Part shown: positions 13,617 to 27,345 of the stretch, one piece after another
How positions within the stretch are numbered: position 1 is the stretch's first letter
Layout: every line of letters begins with the position of its first letter
The notes under the pieces: generated by a model
Seen by the model: the letters and a program-made list of their open reading frames with translations, nothing else
Database searches by the model: none
Told to the model about the DNA's origin: nothing
NCBI GenBank assembly: GCA_030762175.1
Contig: JAUJEO010000019.1
Coordinates: 4,098,001-4,162,000 of the forward strand
DNA length: 64,000 nucleotides
Direction: 5' to 3'
DNA from: Metallyticus violacea
Lineage: Eukaryota; Arthropoda; Insecta; Mantodea; Metallyticidae
Made by a program: the position numbers and the translations under genes

Positions 13617-16600
13617 GGTTTACTGAGGCTATCAAACTAGTATAATGAAAGAGAACCAGTTATCTCAAATAAGAACGGAAAAAAGTGATTTAAACGACGT
13701 TTCCAAACTTCGAAAAAAATTTTTTTTCTTTTCGAGATTCTTTGCGCATAATATGCTTTACTTAGGCTATCAAACTAGTACAATGAAAGAGAACCAGTGA
13801 TCTCAAATAAGAACGGAAAAAAGTGATTCTAACGAAGTTTCCAAACTTGGAAAACATTTTTTTTCTTTTCGAGATTCTTTGCGCATAATATGCTTTTCTG
13901 AGGCTATCAAACTACTATAATGAAAGAGACTCAGTTATCTCAAATAAGAACGGAAAAAAGTGATTCAAACGACGTTTCCAAACTTCTAAAAATTTTTTTT
14001 TATTTTCGAGATTCTTTGCGCATAATATGCTTTTCTGAGGCTATATAATTAGTATAATGAAAGAGAACCAGTTATCTCAAATAAGAACGGAAAAAAAGTA
14101 TTCTAACGAAGTTTCCGAACATCGAAAAAAAATTTTTTTTTCGAGTTTCTTTGCACATAATATGATTTTCTGAGGCTATCAAACTAGTATAATGAGAGAT
14201 TACCAGTTATCTCAAATAAGAATGGAAAAAAAGTGATTCTAATGAAGTTTCCAAACTACAAAAAAAAATTTTTTTCGTTTCGAGATTCTTTGCGCATAAT
14301 ATGCTTTTCTGAGGCTATCAAACTAGTATAATGAAAGAGAACCAGTTATCTCAAATAAGAACGGAAAAAAAGTGATTCTAACGAAGTTTCCAAACTTCAA
14401 AAAAAAATTTTTTTCGTTTCGAGATTCTTTGCGCATAATATGCTTTTCTGAGGCTATCAAACTAGTATAATGAAAGAGAACCAGTTATCTCAAATAAGAA
14501 CGGAAAAAAAGTGATTCTAACGAAGTTTCCAGACTTCAGAAAAAATTTTTTTTCTTTTCGAGATTCTTTGCGCATAAAATGCTTATTTGAGGGTATCAAA
14601 CTAGTATAATGAAAGAGAACCAGTTATCTCAAACAAGAACGGAAAAAAAAATGATTCTAACGCAGTTTCCAAACTTTTTTTTCTTTTCGAGATTCTTTGC
14701 GCAAAATATGCTTTTCTGAGTATATCAAACTGTATAATGAAAGAGAACCAGTTATCTCAAATAAGAACGGAAAAAAGTGATTCAAACGACGTTTCCAAAC
14801 TTCGAAAAAAATTTTTTTTCTTTTCGAGATTTGCGCATAATATGCTTTACTGAGGCTATCAAACTAGTATAATGAAAGAGAACCAGTTATCTCAAATAAG
14901 AACGGAAAAAAAGTGTTTCTAACGAAGTTTCCAAACTTCGAAAAAAATTTTTTTTTCTTTTCGAGATTCTTTGCGCATAATATGCTTTACTGAGGCTATC
15001 AAACTAGTATAATGAAAGAGAACCAGTTATCTCAAATAAGAAAGGAAAAAAAGTGATTCTAACGAAGTTTCCAAACTTCGAAATAAATTTTTTTTCCTTT
15101 CGAGATTCTTTGCGCATAATATGCTTTACTGATGCTATCAAACTAGTATAATGAAAGAGAACCAGTTATCTCAAATAAGAACGGAAAAAAAGTGATACAA
15201 ACGAAGTTTCCAAACTTAAAAAATAAAGTTTTTTCGTTTCGAGATTCTTTGCGCATAATATGCTTTTCTGGGGCTATCATACTTGTATAATGAAAGAGAA
15301 CCAGTTATCTCAAATAAGAACGGAAAAAAAGTGATTCTAACGAAGTTTCCAAACTTCGAAAAAATTTTTTTTCTTTTCGAGATTCTTTACGCATAATATG
15401 CTTTTCTGAGGCTATCAAACTACTATAATGAAAGAGAACCAGTTATCTCAAATAAGAACGGAAAAAAGTGATTCAAACGACGTTTCCAAACTTCGAAAAA
15501 TTTTTTTTTCTTTTCGAGATTCTTTGCGCATAATATGCTTTACTGAGGCTATCAAATTGTATAATGAAAGAGAACTAGTTATCTCAAATAAAAACGGAAA
15601 AAAGTGATTCAAACGACGTTTCCAAACTTCGAAAAAAATTTGTTTTCTTTTCGAGATTCTTTGCGCATAATAGGCTTTACTGAGGCTATCAAACTGGTAT
15701 AATGAAAGAGAACCAGTTATCTCAAATAAGAACGGAAAAAAGTGATTCAAACGACGTTTCCAAACTTCGAAAAATTTTTTTTTTCTTTTCGAGATTCTTT
15801 GCGCATAATATGCTTTACTGAGGCTATCAAACTAGTATAATGAAAGAGAACCAGTTATCTCAAATAAGAACGGAAATAAGTGATTGAAACGACGTTTCCA
15901 AAATTCGAAAAAAATTTTTTTTCTTTTCGAGATTCTTTTCGCATAATATGCTTTACTGAGGCTATCAAACTAGTATAATGAAAGAGAACCAGTTATCTCA
16001 AATAAGAACGGAAAAAAGTGATTCTAACGAAGTATCCAAACTTCGAAAAAATTTTTTTTTCTTTTCGAGATTCTTTGCGCATAATATGCTTTTCTGAGGC
16101 TATCAAACTAGTATAATGAAAGAGAACCAGTTATCTCAAATAAGAACGGAAAAAAAGTGATACAAACGAAGTTTCCAAACTTCGAAAAAAAATTTTTTTC
16201 CTTTCGAGATTCTTTGCGCATAATATGCTTTTCTGAGGCTATCAAACTACTATAATGAAAGAGAACCAGTTATCTCAAATAAGAACGGAAAAAAGTGATT
16301 CAAACGACGTTTCCAAACTTCGAAAAATTTTTTTTTCTTTTCGAGATTCTTTGCGCATAATATGCTTTACTGAGGCTATCAAACTAGTATAATGAAAGAG
16401 AACCAGTTATCTCAAATAAGAACGGAAAAAAGTGATTCAAACGACGTTTCCAAACTTCGAAAAAAAATTTTTTTCTTTTCGAGATTCTTTGCGCATAATA
16501 TGCTTTACTGAGGCTATCAAACTAGTATAATGAAAGAGAACCAGTTATCTCAAATAAGAACGGAAAAAAGTGATTTAAACGACGTTTCCAAACTTCGAAA

Positions 16601-19600
16601 AATTTTTTTTTTCTTTTCGAGATTCTTTGCGCATAATATGCTTTACTTAGGCTATCAAACTAGTACAATGAAAGAGAACCAGTTATCTCAAATAAGAACG
16701 GAAAAAAGTGATTCTAACGAAGTTTCCAAACTTGGAAAACATTTTTTTTCTTTTCGAGATTCTTTGCGCATAATATGGTTTTCTGAGGCTATCACTCTAC
16801 TATAATGAAAGAGAACCAGTTATCTCAAATAAGAACGGAAAAAAAGTGATACAAACGAAGTTTCCAAACTTATAAAAAATTTTTCTTTATTTTCGAGATT
16901 CTTTGCGCATAATATGCTTTTCTGAGGCTATATAATTAGTATAATGAAAGAGAACCAGTTATCTCAAATAAGAACGGAAAAAAAGTGATTCTAACGAAGT
17001 TTCCGAACATCGAAAAAAAAATTTTTTTTTCGAGATTCTTTGCGCATAATATGATTTTCTGAGGCTATCAAACTAGTATAATGAGAGATTACCAGTTATC
17101 TCAAATAAGAATGGAAAAAAAGTGATTCTAATGAAGTTTCCAAACTTCGAAAAAAATTTTTTTTCTTTTCAAGATTCTTTGCGCATAATTTGCTTTTCTG
17201 TGGCTATCAAACTAGTAAAATGAAAGAGAAGCAGTTATCTCAAATAAGAACGGAAAAAAAGTGATTCTAACGAAGTTTCCAAACTTCGAAAAAAATTTTT
17301 TTTCTTTTCGAGATTCTTTGCGCATAGTATGCTTTACTGAGGCTATCAAATTAGTATAATGAAAGAGAACCAGTTATCTCAAATAAGAACGGAAATAAAT
17401 TGATTCAAATGAAGTTTCCAAACTTCGAAAAAAATTTTTTTTCTTTTCGAGATTCTTTGCGCATAATATGCTTTTCAAGGCTATCAAACTAGTATAATGA
17501 AAGAGAACCAGTTATCTCAAATAAGAAAGGAAAAAAAGTGATTCTAACGAAGTTTCCAAACTTCGAAATAAATTTTTTTTCCTTTCGAGATTCTTTGCGC
17601 ATAATATGCTTTACTGAGGCTATCAAACTAGTATAATGAAAGAGAAACAGTTATCTCAAATAAGAACGGAAAAAAAGTGATACAAACGAAGTTTCCAAAC
17701 TTAAAAAAAAATTTTTTTTCGTTTCGAGATTCTTTGCGCATAATATGCTTTTCTGGGGCTATCATACTTGTATAATGAAAGAGAACCAGTTATCTCAAAT
17801 AAGAACGGAAAAAAAGTGATTCTAACGAAGCTTCCAAACTTCGAAAAAAATTTTTTTCTTTTCGAGATTCTTTACGCATAATAATCTTTTCTGAGGCTAT
17901 CAAAGTAGTATAATGAAAGAGAACCAGTTATCTCAAATAAGAATGGAAAAAAAGTGATACAAACGAAGTTTCCAAACTTCAAAAAAAAATTTTTTTCGTT
18001 TCGAGATTCTTTGCGCATAATATGCTTTTCTGAGGCTATCAAACTAGTATAATGAAAGAGAACCAGTTATCTCAAACAAGAACGGGAAAAAAGTGATTCT
18101 AAAGAAGTTTCCAAACTTCGAAAAAAATTTTTCTTCTTTTCGAGATTCTTTGCGCATAATATGCTTTTCTGAGGCTATCAAAGTAGTATAATGAAAGAGA
18201 ACCAGTTATCTCAAATAAGAACGGAAAAAAAGTGATTCAAACGAAGTTTCCAAACTTCGAAAAAAAATTTTTTTCTTTTCGAGATTCTTTGCGCATAATA
18301 TGCTTTTCTGAGGCTATCAAACTAGTATAATGAAAGAGAACCAGTTATCTCAAATAAGAATGGAAAAAAAGTGATTCTAAGGAAGTTTCCAAACTTCGAA
18401 AAAAATTTTTTTTCATTTCGAGATTCCTTGCGCATAATATGCTTTTCTGAGGCTATCAAACTAGTATAATGAAAGAGAACCAGTTATCTCAAACAAGAAC
18501 GGAAAAAAAGTGATTCAAACGACGTTTCCAAACTTCGAAAAAAAATTTTTTTCTTTTCGAGATTCTTTGCGCATAATATGCTTTACTGAGGTTATCAAAC
18601 TAGTATAATGAAAGAGAACCAGTTATCTTAAATAAGAACGGAAAAAAGTGATTTAAACGACGTTTCCAAACTTCGAAAAAAATTTTTTTTCTTTTCGAGA
18701 TTCTTTGCGCATAATATGCTTTTCTGAGGCTATATAATTAGTATAATGAAAGAGAACCAGTTATCTCAAATAAGAACGGAAAAAAAGTGATTCTAACGAA
18801 GTTTCCGAACATCGAAAAAAATTTTTTTTTTTCGAGATTCTTTGCGCATAATATGATTTTCTGAGGCTATCAAACTAGTATAATGAGATATTACCAGTTA
18901 TATCAAATAAGAATGGAAAAAAAGTGATTCTAATGAAGTTTCCAAAATTCAAAAAAAAATTTTTTTCGTTTCGAGATTCTTTGCGCATAATATGCTTTTC
19001 TGAGGCTATCAAACTGTATAATGAAAGAGAACCAGTTATCTTAAATAAGAACGGAAAAAAGTGATTCAAACGACGTTTCCAAACTTCGAAAAAAATTTTT
19101 TTTCTTTTCGAGATTTGCGCATAATATGCTTTACTGAGGCTATCAAACTAGTATAATGAAAGAGAACCAGTTATCTCAAATAAGAACGGAAAAAAAGTGT
19201 TTCTAACGAAGTTTCCAAACTTCGAAAAAATTTTTTTTTTCTTTTCGAGATTCTTTGCGCATAATATGCTTTACTGAGGCTATCAAACTAGTATAATGAA
19301 AGAGAACCAGTTATCTCAAATAAGAACGGAAAAAAAGTGATACAAACGAAGTTTCCAAACTTCAAAAAAAATTTTTTTTCTTTTCGAGATTCTTTGCGCA
19401 TAATATGCTTTTCTGAGGCTATCAAACTAGTATAATGAAAGAGAACCAGTTATCTCAAACAAGAACGGAAAAAAAGTGATTCAAACGACGTTTCCAAACT
19501 TCGAAAAAAAATTTTTTTCTTTTCGAGATTCTTTGCGCATAATATGGTTTACTGAGGCTATCAAACTAGTATAATGAAAGAGAACCAGTTATCTCAAATA

Positions 19601-21464
19601 AGAACGGAAAAAAGTGATTTAAACGACGTTTCCAAACTTCGAAAAAAATTTTTTTTCTTTTCGAGATTCTTTGCGCATAATATGCTTTACTTAGGCTATC
19701 AAACTAGTACAATGAAAGAGAACCAGTGATCTCAAATAAGAACGGAAAAAAGTGATTCTAACGAAGTTTCCAAACTTGGAAAACATTTTTTTTCTTTTCG
19801 AGATTCTTTGCGCATAATATGCTTTTCTGAGGCTATCAAACTACTATAATGAAAGAGACTCAGTTATCTCAAATAAGAACGGAAAAAAGTGATTCAAACG
19901 ACGTTTCCAAACTTCTAAAAATTTTTTTTTATTTTCGAGATTCTTTGCGCATAATATGCTTTTCTGAGGCTATCAAACTAGTATAATGAGAGATTACCAG
20001 TTATCTCAAATAAGAATGGAAAAAAAGTGATTCTAATGAAGTTTCCAAACTTCAAAAAAAAATTTTTTTCGTTTCGAGATTCTTTGCGCATAATATGCTT
20101 TTCTGAGGCTATCAAACTAGTATAATGAAAGAGAACCAGTTATCTCAAATAAGAACGGAAAAAAAGTGATTCTAACGAAGTTTCCAAACTTCAAAAAAAA
20201 ATTTTTTTCGTTTCGAGATTCTTTGCGCATAATATGCTTTTCTGAGGCTATCAAACTAGTATAATGAAAGAGAACCAGTTATCTCAAATAAGAACGGAAA
20301 AAAAGTGATTCTAACGAAGTTTCCAGACTTCAGAAAAAATTTTTTTTCTTTTCGAGATTCTTTGCGCATAAAATGCTTCTTTGAGGGTATCAAACTAGTA
20401 TAATGAAAGAGAACCAGTTATCTCAAACAAGAACGGAAAAAAAAGTAATTCTAACGCAGTTTCCAAACTTTTTTTTCTTTTCGAGATTCTTTGCGCAAAA
20501 TATGCTTTTCTGAGTATATCAAACTGTATAATGAAAGAGAACCAGTTATCTCAAATAAGAACGGAAAAAAGTGATTCAAACGACGTTTCCAAACTTCGAA
20601 AAAAATTTTTTTTCTTTTCGAGATTTGCGCATAATATGCTTTACTGAGGCTATCAAACTAGTATAATGAAAGAGAACCAGTTATCTCAAATAAGAACGGA
20701 AAAAAAGTGTTTCTAACGAAGTTTCCAAACTTCGAAAAAAATTTTTTTTTCTTTTCGAGATTCTTTGCGCATAATATGCTTTACTGAGGCTATCAAACTA
20801 GTATAATGAAAGAGAACCAGTTATCTCAAATAAGAAAGGAAAAAAAGTGATTCTAACGAAGTTTCCAAACTTCGAAATAAATTTTTTTTCCTTTCGAGAT
20901 TCTTTGCGCATAATATGCTTTACTGATGCTATCAAACTAGTATAATGAAAGAGAACCAGTTATCTCAAATAAGAACGGAAAAAAAGTGATACAAACGAAG
21001 TTTCCAAACTTAAAAAATAAAGTTTTTTCTTTTCGAGATTCTTTGCGCATAATATGCTTTTCTGGGGCTATCATACTTGTATAATGAAAGAGAACCAGTT
21101 ATCTCAAATAAGAACGGAAAAAAAGTGATTCTAACGAAGTTTCCAAACTTCGAAAAAATTTTTTTTCTTTTCGAGATCTTTACGCATAATATGCTTTCTG
21201 AGGCTATCAAACTACTATAATGAAAGAGAACCAGTTATCTCAAATAAGAACGGAAAAAAGTGATTCAAACGACGTTTCCAAACTTCGAAAATTTTTTTTT
21301 TCTTTTCGAGATTCTTTGCGCATAATATGCTTTACTGAGGCTATCAAATTGTATAATGAAAGAGAACTAGTTATCTCAAATAAAAACGGAAAAAAGTGAT
21401 TCAAACGACGTTTCCAAACTTCGAAAAAAATTTGTTTTCTTTTCGAGATTCTTTGCGCATAATA
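13617..21464. repeat. 7.85-kb higher-order block, copy B
   Basis: This is the second copy of 1-7848. It begins at the same GGTTTACTGAGG as the window itself. Sequence before 13617 resembles 5395-5929 (offset about 7,687), so the copy is joined in register to a related monomer. Indels are balanced over the whole length because the offset stays 13,616 from end to end. This indicates a very recent amplification, unless the assembly has duplicated it. Confidence 0.9.
16646..17336. repeat. Five-monomer cassette, copy 2
   Basis: This cassette is identical in order and spacing to that at 3030-3720, as expected from the 13,616-bp block duplication. The GGAAAAC marker is at 16,734 and CTATATAATTAG starts at about 16,928. 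Confidence 0.88.
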
Positions 21465-24075
21465 TGATTTTCTGAGGCTATCAAACTAGTATAATGAGAT
21501 ATTACCAGTTATATCAAATAAGAATGGAAAAAAAGTGATTCTAATGAAGTTTCCAAAATTCAAAAAAAAATTTTTTTCGTTTCGAGATTCTTTGCGCATA
21601 ATATGCTTTTCTGAGGCTATCAAACTGTATAATGAAAGAGAACCAGTTATCTTAAATAAGAACGGAAAAAAGTGATTCAAACGACGTTTCCAAACTTCGA
21701 AAAAAATTTTTTTTCTTTTCGAGATTTGCGCATAATATGCTTTACTGAGGCTATCAAACTAGTATAATGAAAGAGAACCAGTTATCTCAAATAAGAACGG
21801 AAAAAAAGTGTTTCTAACGAAGTTTCCAAACTTCGAAAAAATTTTTTTTTTCTTTTCGAGATTCTTTGCGCATAATATGCTTTACTGAGGCTATCAAACT
21901 AGTATAATGAAAGAGAACCAGTTATCTCAAATAAGAACGGAAAAAAAGTGATACAAACGAAGTTTCCAAACTTCAAAAAAAATTTTTTTTCTTTTCGAGA
22001 TTCTTTGCGCATAATATGCTTTTCTGAGGCTATCAAACTAGTATAATGAAAGAGAACCAGTTATCTCAAACAAGAACGGAAAAAAAGTGATTCAAACGAC
22101 GTTTCCAAACTTCGAAAAAAAATTTTTTTCTTTTCGAGATTCTTTGCGCATAATATGGTTTACTGAGGCTATCAAACTAGTATAATGAAAGAGAACCAGT
22201 TATCTCAAATAAGAACGGAAAAAAGTGATTTAAACGACGTTTCCAAACTTCGAAAAAAATTTTTTTTCTTTTCGAGATTCTTTGCGCATAATATGCTTTA
22301 CTTAGGCTATCAAACTAGTACAATGAAAGAGAACCAGTGATCTCAAATAAGAACGGAAAAAAGTGATTCTAACGAAGTTTCCAAACTTGGAAAACATTTT
22401 TTTTCTTTTCGAGATTCTTTGCGCATAATATGCTTTTCTGAGGCTATCAAACTACTATAATGAAAGAGACTCAGTTATCTCAAATAAGAACGGAAAAAAG
22501 TGATTCAAACGACGTTTCCAAACTTCTAAAAATTTTTTTTTATTTTCGAGATTCTTTGCGCATAATATGCTTTTCTGAGGCTATCAAACTAGTATAATGA
22601 GAGATTACCAGTTATCTCAAATAAGAATGGAAAAAAAGTGATTCTAATGAAGTTTCCAAACTTCAAAAAAAAATTTTTTTCGTTTCGAGATTCTTTGCGC
22701 ATAATATGCTTTTCTGAGGCTATCAAACTAGTATAATGAAAGAGAACCAGTTATCTCAAATAAGAACGGAAAAAAAGTGATTCTAACGAAGTTTCCAAAC
22801 TTCAAAAAAAAATTTTTTTCGTTTCGAGATTCTTTGCGCATAATATGCTTTTCTGAGGCTATCAAACTAGTATAATGAAAGAGAACCAGTTATCTCAAAT
22901 AAGAACGGAAAAAAAGTGATTCTAACGAAGTTTCCAGACTTCAGAAAAAATTTTTTTTCTTTTCGAGATTCTTTGCGCATAAAATGCTTCTTTGAGGGTA
23001 TCAAACTAGTATAATGAAAGAGAACCAGTTATCTCAAACAAGAACGGAAAAAAAAGTAATTCTAACGCAGTTTCCAAACTTTTTTTTCTTTTCGAGATTC
23101 TTTGCGCAAAATATGCTTTTCTGAGTATATCAAACTGTATAATGAAAGAGAACCAGTTATCTCAAATAAGAACGGAAAAAAGTGATTCAAACGACGTTTC
23201 CAAACTTCGAAAAAAATTTTTTTTCTTTTCGAGATTTGCGCATAATATGCTTTACTGAGGCTATCAAACTAGTATAATGAAAGAGAACCAGTTATCTCAA
23301 ATAAGAACGGAAAAAAAGTGTTTCTAACGAAGTTTCCAAACTTCGAAAAAAATTTTTTTTTCTTTTCGAGATTCTTTGCGCATAATATGCTTTACTGAGG
23401 CTATCAAACTAGTATAATGAAAGAGAACCAGTTATCTCAAATAAGAAAGGAAAAAAAGTGATTCTAACGAAGTTTCCAAACTTCGAAATAAATTTTTTTT
23501 CCTTTCGAGATTCTTTGCGCATAATATGCTTTACTGATGCTATCAAACTAGTATAATGAAAGAGAACCAGTTATCTCAAATAAGAACGGAAAAAAAGTGA
23601 TACAAACGAAGTTTCCAAACTTAAAAAATAAAGTTTTTTCTTTTCGAGATTCTTTGCGCATAATATGCTTTTCTGGGGCTATCATACTTGTATAATGAAA
23701 GAGAACCAGTTATCTCAAATAAGAACGGAAAAAAAGTGATTCTAACGAAGTTTCCAAACTTCGAAAAAATTTTTTTTCTTTTCGAGATCTTTACGCATAA
23801 TATGCTTTCTGAGGCTATCAAACTACTATAATGAAAGAGAACCAGTTATCTCAAATAAGAACGGAAAAAAGTGATTCAAACGACGTTTCCAAACTTCGAA
23901 AATTTTTTTTTTCTTTTCGAGATTCTTTGCGCATAATATGCTTTACTGAGGCTATCAAATTGTATAATGAAAGAGAACTAGTTATCTCAAATAAAAACGG
24001 AAAAAAGTGATTCAAACGACGTTTCCAAACTTCGAAAAAAATTTGTTTTCTTTTCGAGATTCTTTGCGCATAATA
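21441..24075. repeat. 2,611-bp-offset higher-order unit
   Basis: This segment matches 18830-21464 at an offset of 2,611 bp. The difference from the 2,886-bp unit is 275 bp, or two monomers, so this is the same unit with two monomers missing at the junction. The shared shortened monomers, including the CGAGATCTTTACGC form with GCTTTCTGAGG at 21,175 and 23,786, are reproduced. Identity ends at 24076, where the sequence follows the TAGGCTTTACTG version seen at 7847 and near 2055. Confidence 0.85.
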
Positions 24076-27000
24076 GGCTTTACTGAGGCTATCAAACTGG
24101 TATAATGAAAGAGAACCAGTTATCTCAAATAAGAACGGAAAAAAGTGATTCAAACGACGTTTCCAAACTTCGAAAAAATTTTTTTTTCTTTTCGAGATTC
24201 TTTGCGCATAATATGCTTTACTGAGGCTATCAAACTAGTATAATGAAAGAGAACCAGTTATCTCAAATAAGAACGGAAATAAGTGATTGAAACGACGTTT
24301 CCAAACTTCGAAAAAAATTTTTTTTCTTTTCGAGATTCTTTTCGCATAATATGCTTTACTGAGGCTATCAAACTAGTATAATGAAAGAGAACCAGTTATC
24401 TCAAATAAGAACGGAAAAAAGTGATTCTAACGAAGTATCCAAACTTCGAAAAAATTTTTTTTTCTTTTCGAGATTCTTTGCGCATAATATGCTTTTCTGA
24501 GGCTATCAAACTAGTATAATGAAAGAGAACCAGTTATCTCAAATAAGAACGGAAAAAAAGTGATACAAACGAAGTTTCCAAACTTCGAAAAAAAATTTTT
24601 TTCCTTTCGAGATTCTTTGCGCATAATATGTTTTTCTGAGGCTATCAAACTACTATAATGAAAGAGAACCAGTTATCTCAAATAAGAACGGAAAAAAGTG
24701 ATTCAAACAACGTTTCCAAACTTCGAAAAATTTTTTTTTCTTTTCGAGATTCTTTGCGCATAATATGCTTTACTGAGGCTATCAAACTAGTATAATGAAA
24801 GAGAACCAGTTATCTCAAATAAGAACGGAAAAAAGTGATTCAAACGACGTTTCCAAACTTCGAAAAAAATTTTTTTTCTTTTCGAGATTCTTTGCGCATA
24901 ATATGCTTTACTGAGGCTATCAAACTAGTATAATGAAAGAGAACCAGTTATCTCAAATAAGAACGGAAAAAAGTGATTTAAACGACGTTTCCAAACTTCG
25001 AAAAATTTTTTTTTTCTTTTCGAGATTCTTTGCGCATAATATGCTTTACTTAGGCTATCAAACTAGTACAATGAAAGAGAACCAGTTATCTCAAATAAGA
25101 ACGGAAAAAAGTGATTCTAACGAAGTTTCCAAACTTGGAAAACATTTTTTTTCTTTTCGAGATTCTTTGCGCATAATATGGTTTTCTGAGGCTATCACTC
25201 TACTATAATGAAAGAGAACCAGTTATCTCAAATAAGAACGGAAAAAAAGTGATACAAACGAAGTTTCCAAACTTATAAAAAATTTTTCTTTATTTTCGAG
25301 ATTCTTTGCGCATAATATGCTTTTCTGAGGCTATATAATTAGTATAATGAAAGAGAACCAGTTATCTCAAATAAGAACGGAAAAAAAGTGATTCTAACGA
25401 AGTTTCCGAACATCGAAAAAAATTTTTTTTTTTCGAGATTCTTTGCGCATAATATGATTTTCTGAGGCTATCAAACTAGTATAATGAGAGATTACCAGTT
25501 ATCTCAAATAAGAATGGAAAAAAAGTGATTCTAATGAAGTTTCCAAACTTCGAAAAAAATTTTTTTTCTTTTCAAGATTCTTTGCGCATAATTTGCTTTT
25601 CTGTGGCTATCAAACTAGTAAAATGAAAGAGAAGCAGTTATCTCAAATAAGAACGGAAAAAAAGTGATTCTAACGAAGTTTCCAAACTTCGAAAAAAATT
25701 TTTTTTCTTTTCGAGATTCTTTGCGCATAGTATGCTTTACTGAGGCTATCAAATTAGTATAATGAAAGAGAACCAGTTATCTCAAATAAGAACGGAAATA
25801 AATTGATTCAAATGAAGTTTCCAAACTTCGAAAAAAATTTTTTTTCTTTTCGAGATTCTTTGCGCATAATATGCTTTTCAAGGCTATCAAACTAGTATAA
25901 TGAAAGAGAACCAGTTATCTCAAATAAGAAAGGAAAAAAAGTGATTCTAACGAAGTTTCCAAACTTCGAAATAAATTTTTTTTCCTTTCGAGATTCTTTG
26001 CGCATAATATGCTTTACTGAGGCTATCAAACTAGTATAATGAAAGAGAAACAGTTATCTCAAATAAGAACGGAAAAAAAGTGATACAAACGAAGTTTCCA
26101 AACTTAAAAAAAAAATTTTTTTCGTTTCGAGATTCTTTGCGCATAATATGCTTTTCTGGGGCTATCATACTTGTATAATGAAAGAGAACCAGTTATCTCA
26201 AATAAGAACGGAAAAAAAGTGATTCTAACGAAGCTTCCAAACTTCGAAAAAATTTTTTTTCTTTTCGAGATTCTTTACGCATAATAATCTTTTCTGAGGC
26301 TATCAAAGTAGTATAATGAAAGAGAACCAGTTATCTCAAATAAGAATGGAAAAAAAGTGATACAAACGAAGTTTCCAAACTTCAAAAAAAAATTTTTTTC
26401 GTTTCGAGATTCTTTGCGCATAATATGCTTTTCTGAGGCTATCAAACTAGTATAATGAAAGAGAACCAGTTATCTCAAACAAGAACGGGAAAAAAGTGAT
26501 TCTAAAGAAGTTTCCAAACTTCGAAAAAAATTTTTCTTCTTTTCGAGATTCTTTGCGCATAATATGCTTTTCTGAGGCTATCAAAGTAGTATAATGAAAG
26601 AGAACCAGTTATCTCAAATAAGAACGGAAAAAAAGTGATTCAAACGAAGTTTCCAAACTTCGAAAAAAAATTTTTTTCTTTTCGAGATTCTTTGCGCATA
26701 ATATGCTTTTCTGAGGCTATCAAACTAGTATAATGAAAGAGAACCAGTTATCTCAAATAAGAATGGAAAAAAAGTGATTCTAAGGAAGTTTCCAAACTTC
26801 GAAAAAAAATTTTTTTCATTTCGAGATTCCTTGCGCATAATATGCTTTTCTGAGGCTATCAAACTAGTATAATGAAAGAGAACCAGTTATCTCAAACAAG
26901 AACGGAAAAAAAGTGATTCAAACGACGTTTCCAAACTTCGAAAAAAAATTTTTTTCTTTTCGAGATTCTTTGCGCATAATATGCTTTACTGAGGTTATCA

Positions 27001-27345
27001 AACTAGTATAATGAAAGAGAACCAGTTATCTTAAATAAGAACGGAAAAAAGTGATTTAAACGACGTTTCCAAACTTCGAAAAAAATTTTTTTTCTCTTCG
27101 AGATTCTTTGCGCATAATATGCTTTTCTGAGGCTATATAATTAGTATAATGAAAGAGAACCAGTTATCTCAAATAAGAACGGAAAAAAAGTGATTCTAAC
27201 GAAGTTTCCGAACATCGAAAAAAAATTTTTTTTTTCGAGATTCTTTGCGCATAATATGATTTTCTGAGGCTATCAAACTAGTATAATGAGATATTACCAG
27301 TTATATCAAATAAGAATGGAAAAAAAGTGATTCTAATGAAGTTTC
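23813..27345. repeat. Third, slightly diverged copy of the block interior
   Basis: This copy corresponds to about 15410-18940 (offset 8,403) and to about 1794-5326 (offset 22,019). Unlike the two earlier copies it carries private substitutions, for example CAAACTTCG for CAAAATTCG near 24,304, ATGTTTTTCTG near 24,629, AAACAACG near 24,709 and CTCTTCGAG near 27,093. It is therefore older or has been reached less by homogenisation. After about 27,345 the match is lost and sequence resembling 12,660-13,430 follows. Confidence 0.85.
25049..25739. repeat. Five-monomer cassette, copy 3
   Basis: This is the cassette inside the third block copy (offset 22,019 from the first). Marker spacing is again 192 bp. 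One A/T tract has a different balance of A and T but the total length is kept. Confidence 0.88.
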
